In this document: positions 1-5,271 of the stretch, piece after piece
How positions within the stretch are numbered: the first letter of the stretch is position 1
How the letters are laid out: each line of letters opens with the position of its first letter
NCBI GenBank assembly: GCA_045658315.1
Contig: JAZOUV010000083.1
Location: 1-7,992, forward strand
DNA length: 7,992 bases
Direction: 5' to 3'
Origin: RGIG1995 sp045658315
Lineage (GTDB): Bacteria; Bacillota; Clostridia; Oscillospirales; CAG-272
Translations under genes and position numbers: made by a program
The notes under the pieces: model-generated
Told to the model about the DNA's origin: nothing
The model's input: only the letters and a program-made list of their open reading frames with translations
The model's database searches: none

Positions 1-1
1 A

Positions 2-1075
2 AGAGTGGTTTGGCACAACAACGAATGGTGCATATATGCAAGAAATCACGACGGTCAATGTCCAATTTGCAAAGGAACGGGCTATGAGGGTGACGGGAGA
101 GAAGGCACACCTAACGACGGCGTTTCCAATGTGCCTCGTGCCGGGGATGGCATCTATTACCTCACCGGCTCATATGCCATCTACGGTGGCGGTTACTCCG
201 GCGCCGAAAACGGCAGTAACGGTAACGAAACCGCGTCAACTTCTCCGGAAAATACAACGCAGCCGCCTGCAACGACCGATCCGGGATCGTCTGAGACCAA
301 GCCACCGCAGCAGAATGACAATCCACCGGATCAATCTGAAAATAATCAGCCCGGAACGGACTTTCCTCCGGCTGATATGACGCTTTTGCCGGAAAACCGC
401 AATTCCGATTTTGATATTCCGCTCTCTAATGAGCCTGATAGAACCATCACCTCCTCCGTTCGTGTGGAAACTGGCAAAATGACCGATGAAGAACAGAAGT
501 ATTATGCAGGACTGCCGGAGGAAGAGTTGGCACAAATCTTGACCAATGTGCGTACAATCGTTGCATCTGCCGAGCCGGGCAGATCTGATTCCAAAACCGA
601 TGAATTGTTAAATTCTCTTGCAAGTCAAAACGGGTATGAATCTCTGCCGGAAGGACGACTTTTCCCATTATATTTTGAAGGACATCAGGAAATCGGTTTT
701 CCTGTGCATGTCACCGTTAGTGTTGAGAAAGGTCTTCTTGACGGAGGCACGGATCTTTACGTCTATCATATTGCCGAAGACGATGTCATCGAGTTATTGG
801 GCAAGGCTGAATATGGTACGTATGAAGATGGCACGATTGAGAACATATCGTTTTACACCTCGTCCTTTTCCACCTTCTTTACATCGGCAAAAGAGTTAGA
901 CACGGATATTTCGGTCGTCACCGGAGACAGTGAATCGACAGATGCTATGGGAAGCACCGGAGAGAACGAAAACCCACCCTGTTCCTGGCTGGTGATATTT
1001 GTTGTTTTGATGAGTGTAATTGTCGTTTTGCTCGTTGTTACTATTGTGCTGAGAAGAAAGCGCAAAAAGGTATAA
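2..1075 (+). CDS. C-terminal part of a membrane-anchored cell-surface protein (5' end outside window)
   Basis: The reading frame is open to the left edge and no ribosome site precedes the GTG at 5, so this is a 3' fragment. Counting that GTG as residue 1, a CPICKGTG motif at 19-26 with an extra Cys at 9 resembles half of a DnaJ-type zinc ribbon. A Gly/Asn patch and a Pro/Thr/Ser/Gln-rich linker (about 60-125) follow, as in wall-spanning spacers. Residues about 225-300 (FPVHVTVSV, LYVYHIAED, ENISFYTSSFSTFF) resemble the beta-rich domain often placed just before the anchor in clostridial surface proteins. The end is one hydrophobic segment (327-349) and a basic RRKRKK tail. No true LPXTG is present; a weak STGEN (317-321) sits where a sorting motif would be. 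Inference: an exported protein held in the membrane or wall. Its specific role cannot be told from this fragment. Confidence 0.8.
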   Translation, partial: RVVWHNNEWCIYARNHDGQCPICKGTGYEGDGREGTPNDGVSNVPRAGDGIYYLTGSYAIYGGGYSGAENGSNGNETASTSPENTTQPPATTDPGSSETKPPQQNDNPPDQSENNQPGTDFPPADMTLLPENRNSDFDIPLSNEPDRTITSSVRVETGKMTDEEQKYYAGLPEEELAQILTNVRTIVASAEPGRSDSKTDELLNSLASQNGYESLPEGRLFPLYFEGHQEIGFPVHVTVSVEKGLLDGGTDLYVYHIAEDDVIELLGKAEYGTYEDGTIENISFYTSSFSTFFTSAKELDTDISVVTGDSESTDAMGSTGENENPPCSWLVIFVVLMSVIVVLLVVTIVLRRKRKKV

Positions 1076-1119
1076 ACTTGATTTTACTGAAAGCCAGGAA
1101 GATGATGGACAAGAAACGC

Positions 1120-1145
1120 CCTCAATGAAAATGACTTGATTGAGG
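1120..1145. repeat. Inverted repeat CCTCAAT/ATTGAGG
   Basis: Seven-bp perfect inverted repeat (1120-1126 and 1139-1145) with a 12-base loop, 44 bases after the surface-protein stop codon. No T-run follows, so it is not a clear terminator. Its right arm overlaps the start of the first copy of the GATAT-N5-TCGGT motif. Confidence 0.45.
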
Positions 1146-1166
1146 TGATATCTTTTTCGGTTCTCA
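1144..1166 (+). repeat. Motif copy 1: GGTGATAT-N5-TCGGTTCTC
   Basis: The 18 bases at 1144-1161 match 1268-1285 at 17 positions. The GATAT to TCGGT spacing of five bases is also kept in a third copy at 5048-5067. An approximate inverted copy (GCACCGA, six bases, ATAT) lies at 1203-1219, so this copy could pair with it. Function unknown. Confidence 0.55.
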
Positions 1167-1202
1167 ATAAAAAGGGACAAGAAAGATCATCAACTATGAC
1201 AC

Positions 1203-1219
1203 GCACCGAGAAAAAATAT
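1203..1219 (-). repeat. Imperfect inverted copy of the GATAT/TCGGTGC motif
   Basis: Read on the minus strand this is ATAT, six bases, TCGGTGC, one base longer in the spacer than the plus-strand copies. It is followed at 1221-1240 by a 10-base tandem (AAAAAGTCCG then AAAAAGTCTT). With copy 1 it could form a long AT-rich hairpin. Confidence 0.35.
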
Positions 1220-1267
1220 AAAAAAGTCCGAAAAAGTCTTGTTACAAGCGGATTTTCCTTATAATTC

Positions 1268-1290
1268 GGTGATATCCTTTTCGGTGCTAC
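1268..1290 (+). repeat. Motif copy 2: GGTGATAT-N5-TCGGTGCTAC
   Basis: Near-identical to copy 1 over 18 bases, and identical to the copy at 5048-5067 at GATAT and at all ten bases of TCGGTGCTAC. It lies just before the terminator hairpin at 1298. Function unknown. Confidence 0.55.
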
Positions 1291-1297
1291 GAGCCAT

Positions 1298-1342
1298 AAT
1301 AAAGGCACTATGCCCTGCGGTATAGTGCCTTTATTCATTTTT
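1298..1342 (+). terminator. Strong intrinsic terminator, 14-bp perfect stem
   Basis: Arms 1298-1311 (AATAAAGGCACTAT) and 1322-1335 (ATAGTGCCTTTATT) are perfectly complementary around a 10-base loop and are followed on the + strand by CATTTTTT. It is probably the transcription end for the surface-protein unit or for a transcript crossing 1076-1297. The A-rich left flank makes minus-strand function possible but weaker. Confidence 0.75.
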
Positions 1343-1660
1343 TGGAAGGCGGGACTTGAAACGAACTCCACGGGTGAGGCATCTATGATGCCGAAGCCTT
1401 GGCAGCAACAGTCCGGGGGACTGTTGCGCTCGTGAGAAGAAAGTCCCGCCCCCGCAACCATAAGAAAAGTACACCCTAGCGGGTATCCTTTTTGTTTTGG
1501 TTGCGAGGCGGCATCTGCGCTTTGCGAGACCTCTGGAGGAGGTCGTGGGTAGCGTCGAGTGAAACCGCCCAAAGCAAGGAGCTGAAGGAGAGAGTGTGTA
1601 TCGAACGACGCGCAGACGACTATGCGACTGGGGAGGGCCTTTCAAATCCCATATAACACA
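1341..1660. ncRNA. GC-rich hairpin-dense element, candidate structured RNA or dispersed repeat
   Basis: This stretch is clearly more GC-rich than the DNA to its right and is full of perfect inverted repeats. P1 is a 10-bp helix GGCGGGACTT/AAGTCCCGCC (1348-1357/1441-1450) enclosing GGCATC-tat-GATGCC (1378-1392) and a 10-bp helix with a three-base loop (1405-1414/1418-1427). P2 is an 8-bp helix CGCAACCA/TGGTTGCG (1453-1460/1498-1505) with further pairing inside, including ACCC/GGGT at 1473-1484. P3 is GGCGG/CCGCC (1507-1511/1565-1569) enclosing GACCTC/GAGGTC (1528-1533/1539-1544). The nested side-by-side helices suggest a folded RNA rather than a protein gene; transcribed strand and ends are unknown. 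CCCGCAACCA at 1451-1460 looks like a tRNA 3' end, but no T-arm or anticodon arm precedes it. A multicopy DNA repeat is an equal alternative. Confidence 0.4.
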
Positions 1661-1720
1661 TTAGGTGGAAAAGTTTGATATGAAATAATCGGTTTGATAA
1701 ACTGAGATTTGACGAAGTAA

Positions 1721-1749
1721 TTGAAGTTATAGAATTTTTATGATATACT
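1721..1749 (+). promoter_or_regulatory. SigA-type promoter of the deacetylase gene
   Basis: The -35 is TTGAAG (1721-1726), the spacer 17 bp, and the -10 TATACT (1744-1749) with an upstream TGA giving an extended TG-N element. Transcription would start near 1756, only about six bases before the ATG at 1762. This is one reason the GTG at 1816 is preferred as the start codon. Confidence 0.65.
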
Positions 1750-1797
1750 CAAATTATAACAATGAATCAAAATTTATGCAGTGATATCGTGTGTCGC

Positions 1798-1804
1798 AAA
1801 GGAG
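1798..1804 (+). promoter_or_regulatory. Ribosome binding site AAAGGAG deciding a GTG start
   Basis: AAAGGAG ends 11 bases before GTG at 1816. The in-frame upstream ATG at 1762 has no Shine-Dalgarno sequence and would be nearly leaderless from the predicted promoter. Confidence 0.65.
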
Positions 1805-1815
1805 ATCGAGAAAAA

Positions 1816-3051
1816 GTGTTTAAAAAAATACTATTGGTTTTTATTGTTATTATTTTGTTTTTGCTTGCTTTGGCGGGAGTCTATCTTTCTAAACAATTTG
1901 AAAATACACCACCAGATGAAGTAAGCGGTGAAATAGAGCAGTCTGATATTTCTTTGGAAACTACCGTAGAGGGAAAAGCTATATGGCAAGACCCCAATAA
2001 CATAGTTGTTATCTGGAAAACTGAACAAAACTGTAAGTATAAGGTTCTTCGCAGCAGCAGTCGCGACGGAGAATATAGCTATGTTGGAGAATCACAGGTT
2101 GGCTCGTATCGGGACAATACGGTTAAGTATCCTGAAAACTATTTCTATAAAATTGAAAGAACGAATTACTTATCTAAGCAAGTTGAATTATCTGAGCCCA
2201 TTGGAACTGTAGTTAATAGTGAAGCACTTTCATCGGTAAGTGTAATAATGTACCATAATTTTGTTTCGGAAGAGGATGTAAAAAACGGAATTGAATATGA
2301 AGAATATTCCATATCTCCCGAAGATTTTGAAGAGGATTTAATTTGGTTAAAAAATAACGGATACATAACAATAACATCAGATGAATTATTGGAATTTTTA
2401 GAAAAAAAGGAAGCGTTGCCCTCAAAAGCAGTGGTTATATCCATAGATGATGGCTCATGGGGGGTCTATAAACACGCTTGGCCTCTTCTGAAAAAACACG
2501 GAATGAAAGCAGATTTAAATGTAATCGGCGCTCAAATAGATGCAACTTGGGAAACTTTAAATTCAGGCAAAACCCGAGATGGAGAAGCAGCTCCTTTTTG
2601 CACATGGGAAGAACTTGCCGAAATGCAAAAAAGCGGAGTGATAAATATTTGTTCTCATACATATGGACTTCACGTTTACAACCGAAACGAACGAATCGGT
2701 ATGAATCTGATGGAAAATGAAACAGAAGAGGAATTTACCACGGTTGTTAAAGAAGATTATAATTTAAGTGTAAAATGCATAAGAGGCTGGGTAGGTAAGG
2801 TTCCCAAAACAGTAGCATACCCATATTCTAAAAGATGCATAGAAAGTGATAATATTATACTTTCCAACACGGGATATGAAATACTTATGGCCGGAGAAGG
2901 CGCAAGAGGAACAGTTGGAAATTATTTTGTTACAGATTGCGATATTTCTAATCAACTAATGCTTATAAGCAGACCCTGTCGAATGGACGGAACACCAATA
3001 AGCGTTTATCTTGAGAGAATTGAAAGAGAAGATAATAACGGAATAAACTGA
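1816..3051 (+). CDS. Membrane-anchored polysaccharide deacetylase (CE4/NodB family) with an FN3-like domain
   Basis: With the GTG start the protein has 411 residues and opens with a basic-hydrophobic signal anchor (about 2-24). The alternative ATG at 1762 would add 18 polar residues. Residues about 48-118 have the pattern of a fibronectin III-like domain (YKVLRSSSRDGEY, then a YFYKIE strand). The catalytic part starts near 142 with VIMYH (M145-H147), as in PgaB/IcaB-type enzymes. It carries SIDDG (D211 D212) for the TFDDG motif, SHTYGLH (H281 and H286) for the zinc-binding HxxxxH, and AYPY (335-337) for the RxxPY loop. The family removes N-acetyl groups from GlcNAc-containing polysaccharides or peptidoglycan using a metal held by Asp-His-His, all visible here. 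Expected to face outward from the membrane. The substrate (PNAG-like polymer, wall glycan or other) cannot be told. It has its own promoter, with terminator-like hairpins downstream. Confidence 0.85.
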   Translation: MFKKILLVFIVIILFLLALAGVYLSKQFENTPPDEVSGEIEQSDISLETTVEGKAIWQDPNNIVVIWKTEQNCKYKVLRSSSRDGEYSYVGESQVGSYRDNTVKYPENYFYKIERTNYLSKQVELSEPIGTVVNSEALSSVSVIMYHNFVSEEDVKNGIEYEEYSISPEDFEEDLIWLKNNGYITITSDELLEFLEKKEALPSKAVVISIDDGSWGVYKHAWPLLKKHGMKADLNVIGAQIDATWETLNSGKTRDGEAAPFCTWEELAEMQKSGVINICSHTYGLHVYNRNERIGMNLMENETEEEFTTVVKEDYNLSVKCIRGWVGKVPKTVAYPYSKRCIESDNIILSNTGYEILMAGEGARGTVGNYFVTDCDISNQLMLISRPCRMDGTPISVYLERIEREDNNGIN

Positions 3052-3106
3052 TAAAACGATCAACCTAAATTTTGTTAAACCACTTAATCATGATATCTAA
3101 ATCATT

Positions 3107-3217
3107 TTTTTACTTCTTCACTTTTCTATCTCCGAAGAGGAATTTTTTGAAGTAAAAAGTAATAGTGAATAGTGAAAAAGTACTTTTGCAAGGCTCTTCC
3201 TTGCACTTTTTACTTTG
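3107..3217. repeat. Three-segment competing inverted repeats
   Basis: Segment A (TTTTTACTTC, 3107-3116) is perfectly complementary to GAAGTAAAAA (3149-3158). The overlapping segment B (AAGTAAAAAGT, 3150-3160) is perfectly complementary to segment C (ACTTTTTACTT, 3205-3215), so B can pair with A or C but not both. Nested features are AATAGTG twice in tandem (3161-3174), the palindrome AAAAGTACTTTT (3176-3187) and GCAAGG/CCTTGC (3188-3193/3199-3204). It is either an attenuator-like leader or tail, or a degenerate palindromic repeat. Confidence 0.5.
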
Positions 3218-3219
3218 TA

Positions 3220-3272
3220 GCCGTCCATTAGGAATAGTCAGGATTTAGACTGTTTTTTTTGGACGGCTTTTT
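3220..3272 (+). terminator. Intrinsic terminator GCCGTCCA/TGGACGGC
   Basis: Arms 3220-3227 and 3260-3267 are perfectly complementary, enclose 32 bases and are followed by TTTTT. The stem shares CCGTCCA/TGGACGG with the terminator at 5115-5162. It lies about 170 bases after the deacetylase stop, with the palindromic stretch between. Confidence 0.6.
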
Positions 3273-3370
3273 GGGGGCCTTGAAAGAACGATATATAGGC
3301 TGGTTAGGCGATGAATTTTGAGTCAGAGTTTATTTAATCAGCACATAAACCGGGGGGAGTGGGTGAACGA

Positions 3371-3410
3371 GCGAAGCTTGTGCTTCATATTGGCGAAGCC
3401 AATGCTTCAT
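3371..3410. repeat. Two 18-bp hairpin modules GCGAAGC-NNN-TGCTTCAT
   Basis: Copies at 3371-3388 and 3393-3410 are identical except for the three central bases, ttg in one and caa in the other, which are each other's reverse complement. Each module can fold as GAAGC/GCTTC. The pair also contains a perfect ATTGGC-gaa-GCCAAT hairpin (3389-3403), followed by a T-run. The pattern resembles modular palindromic repeats of clostridial intergenic regions; family membership is recollection, not tested. Confidence 0.6.
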
Positions 3411-3416
3411 TTTTTA

Positions 3417-3445
3417 TTGAAAAAACTAAGGGATTATGTTATACT
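3417..3445 (+). promoter_or_regulatory. SigA-type promoter of the CocE-like hydrolase gene
   Basis: TTGAAA (3417-3422), a 17-bp spacer and TATACT (3440-3445) preceded by TGT form a near-consensus extended -10 promoter, starting transcription near 3452. It closely resembles the promoter at 5207-5235; both contain ATTGAAAAA and TTATGTTAYACT. Confidence 0.75.
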
Positions 3446-3468
3446 ACATTTAGAAAGCAGGTGATATT

Positions 3469-5016
3469 ATGGGCATGGATTGTTGTGCATATTATGAATA
3501 TTTAAAAAATGGTAATGCAAAACTTTTCACAATGATTTTGCTTCCGCAAAAAGACAAAAGCTATCCAACCGTTGTTTATCGTTCACCATACGTTAATAAT
3601 ACGGTTGATAATTCAGAAGAAGACATTTTAAAAACGTGTTGTTCTTCGTTTCGTGATTGGTTAAATCGGGGCTACGCTATAATTTATCAGCATTGTAGAG
3701 GTCAAGGAAAAAGCACCGGTGATTTTGTACCGTATATTTATGAGAGAGAGGACGGATTAGCCCTTAGAGAATGGATTAGACAACAACCGTTCTATAACGG
3801 AGAACTTTTTTTATTTGGTGCAAGTTATACAGCTTCTCTTCATTATTCTACTGCACCCTTTGAAGACGATATTAAAGGTGCGGTTTTTGAGGTGCAGGAT
3901 TCTGAAAGATATAATCTTTGGTATCGAAACGGGCAAATGCGTAAGGGGCATGCTAATTGGTATTTTGAGCTCTATAAAAGTAAATGCGGATTAAATAAAA
4001 GTTTTAATATGCAGTCATTTTCCGAAAAACCGCTAAAAGATTTATCGGAAAGGGGTTTAGGTGATAGAGCAGAAGATTTTGAGCAAATGCTTGCCGCACA
4101 ATTACCGTCAAGTGAGTTTTGGAACACCCGTTTCGGAGGACAAGACGCAAGAAATGCAGTTGTTGATGCCAATATTCCCATTTTGCTTACCACAGGATAT
4201 AACGATTATTATGTTGGCGGAGTTTTTGATATGTGGAATAAAATGAACGAGCAGACGAAAAATAAAAGTGCCTTATTGGTTTCTCCGTTTAATCACGGGG
4301 ACGGGTATGGTACAGGTGGTTTGTGTTTTCCAAAAGGAAAACGAATCGAGCAATTTGGACAAAGGTATCAAATTGATTGGTTTGATAATATCAGAAAAGG
4401 AATCCCATTGCCATATCCAAAAGGTGTAATAACATATTATCGTACCTTTGAAAACAGGTGGCAAAGTGATTTTTATTCAACTCCTACAAAAAGTATTAGC
4501 GTTCCTTTAGGAGTCGAAACACTGTCCTTTAAATATGACCCGCTTAATCCTACCGCGTTTTCTAACGAAGGTGATTTTGCAAAGGAATGTGATTTGTGCG
4601 GGGATTTCATAAGCGTATATACAAAGCCGTTTGACCGGGACGTGTTTATCAAAGGGAAAATGCGTGCAAAATTAGCGGTGTCTTCAGACTGCGAGGATTC
4701 GTCTTTTTATGTGCGTATAAGTATCAAAAACACTGAACATACCTATGTTCTTCGCCACGACATAACATCTCTTTGTTTTCAACGGGGAAGTTATGTTAAA
4801 AATGATATCGTCGAGTTGAATTTCTCCTTTGATGAATATGCTTTTCTATTAAAAAAAGGAGAATGTTTGCAAATCGACATAGCATCTACTGATAATAATT
4901 CTTATGTTTCCCATACGAATAAAAAAGGCGATTATTACCGTCAAACAACTGTCAATACTGCAACTAATACGGTATATCTTGAACGGTCATATCTCTATAT
5001 CCCGGTTGAGCAGTAA
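3469..5016 (+). CDS. CocE/NonD-family (S15-like) alpha/beta hydrolase
   Basis: The protein has 515 residues; ATG is preceded by AGGTG at 3459-3463, five bases upstream. It has the layout of the X-Pro dipeptidyl-peptidase/cocaine-esterase family: an alpha/beta-hydrolase domain and a C-terminal beta-sandwich. Visible marks are CRGQGKSTG (the family's RGxGxSxG), the nucleophile elbow GASYT with Ser119, a GYND turn with Asp246, and SPFNHGDG with His276, giving a complete Ser-Asp-His triad. From about 375 the sequence matches the PepX C-terminal pattern (FIKGKMRAKLAVSSD, then KKGECLQIDIAST). No signal peptide is visible, so it should be cytoplasmic. Family members cleave X-Pro peptides, esters or acylated substrates such as cephalosporins; the substrate here cannot be read. 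It is a one-gene unit with its own promoter and a terminator downstream. Confidence 0.87.
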   Translation: MGMDCCAYYEYLKNGNAKLFTMILLPQKDKSYPTVVYRSPYVNNTVDNSEEDILKTCCSSFRDWLNRGYAIIYQHCRGQGKSTGDFVPYIYEREDGLALREWIRQQPFYNGELFLFGASYTASLHYSTAPFEDDIKGAVFEVQDSERYNLWYRNGQMRKGHANWYFELYKSKCGLNKSFNMQSFSEKPLKDLSERGLGDRAEDFEQMLAAQLPSSEFWNTRFGGQDARNAVVDANIPILLTTGYNDYYVGGVFDMWNKMNEQTKNKSALLVSPFNHGDGYGTGGLCFPKGKRIEQFGQRYQIDWFDNIRKGIPLPYPKGVITYYRTFENRWQSDFYSTPTKSISVPLGVETLSFKYDPLNPTAFSNEGDFAKECDLCGDFISVYTKPFDRDVFIKGKMRAKLAVSSDCEDSSFYVRISIKNTEHTYVLRHDITSLCFQRGSYVKNDIVELNFSFDEYAFLLKKGECLQIDIASTDNNSYVSHTNKKGDYYRQTTVNTATNTVYLERSYLYIPVEQ

Positions 5017-5047
5017 ATTTAACATTGTATCATTTTAATAAATAGCC

Positions 5048-5067
5048 GATATTTAAATCGGTGCTAC
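5048..5067 (+). repeat. Motif copy 3: GATAT-N5-TCGGTGCTAC
   Basis: Matches the copy at 1271-1290 at GATAT and at all ten bases of TCGGTGCTAC with the same spacing, about 3.8 kb away. This copy is itself partly palindromic (CCGAT at 5046-5050, ATCGG at 5057-5061). It lies between the hydrolase stop and its terminator. Confidence 0.5.
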
Positions 5068-5114
5068 TTGCTAAAATGTCAGAATAAAAAATAAGTTATT
5101 GATATATGTAAAAC

Positions 5115-5162
5115 AAAACCGTCCAAGCGGAAAGAAGCTACTTCTTTCTTTTGGACGGTTTT
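5115..5162 (+). terminator. Long two-part terminator hairpin after the hydrolase gene
   Basis: The outer stem of 12 bp (5115-5126/5151-5162, AAAACCGTCCAA/TTGGACGGTTTT) is perfect. An inner 8-bp stem GAAAGAAG/CTTCTTTC (5130-5137/5141-5148) closes a CTA loop. The A-run and T-run on the two outer edges make it able to stop transcription from either side. The core stem matches the terminator at 3220-3272. Confidence 0.75.
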
Positions 5163-5206
5163 CATCTTGGGGAAAGTTTTTGTTGAAAAACATACTTGGT
5201 TATTCA

Positions 5207-5235
5207 TTGAAAAACTTAATAGTTTATGTTACACT
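5207..5235 (+). promoter_or_regulatory. SigA-type promoter of the HEPN-like gene
   Basis: TTGAAA (5207-5212), a 17-bp spacer and TACACT (5230-5235) with upstream TGT. Predicted transcription start is near 5242, inside the long open frame that begins at 5167, which excludes the ATG/TTG codons upstream of it as starts. Confidence 0.65.
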
Positions 5236-5271
5236 GTTTGTAATAATATTACATTACGAGGTTTAGAATTG

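Noticed and set aside
1440..1460. Possible tRNA 3' end (CCCCCGCAACCA)
   Set aside because: No TpsiC arm (GGTTCRANNCC) lies before it and no cloverleaf with anticodon arm can be drawn upstream. The same bases are used in the P1 and P2 helices.
1084..1645. Two long overlapping minus-strand open frames (1084-1572 and 1331-1645)
   Set aside because: They run across the terminator, the repeated motifs and the hairpin element, have odd composition (Pro/Ser/Arg/Cys-rich), lack convincing ribosome sites and overlap each other in different frames. They are better explained as open frames created by a GC-rich structured element.
3371..3410. CRISPR array
   Set aside because: Only two 18-base units separated by four bases, both palindromic. 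There are no spacers of CRISPR length and no cas genes.
5167..5271. N-terminal extension of the HEPN-like gene to the start of its open frame
   Set aside because: The region holds the end of the terminator stem and a clear promoter, and no ribosome site precedes 5167. The start at 5272 fits both promoter and ribosome site.
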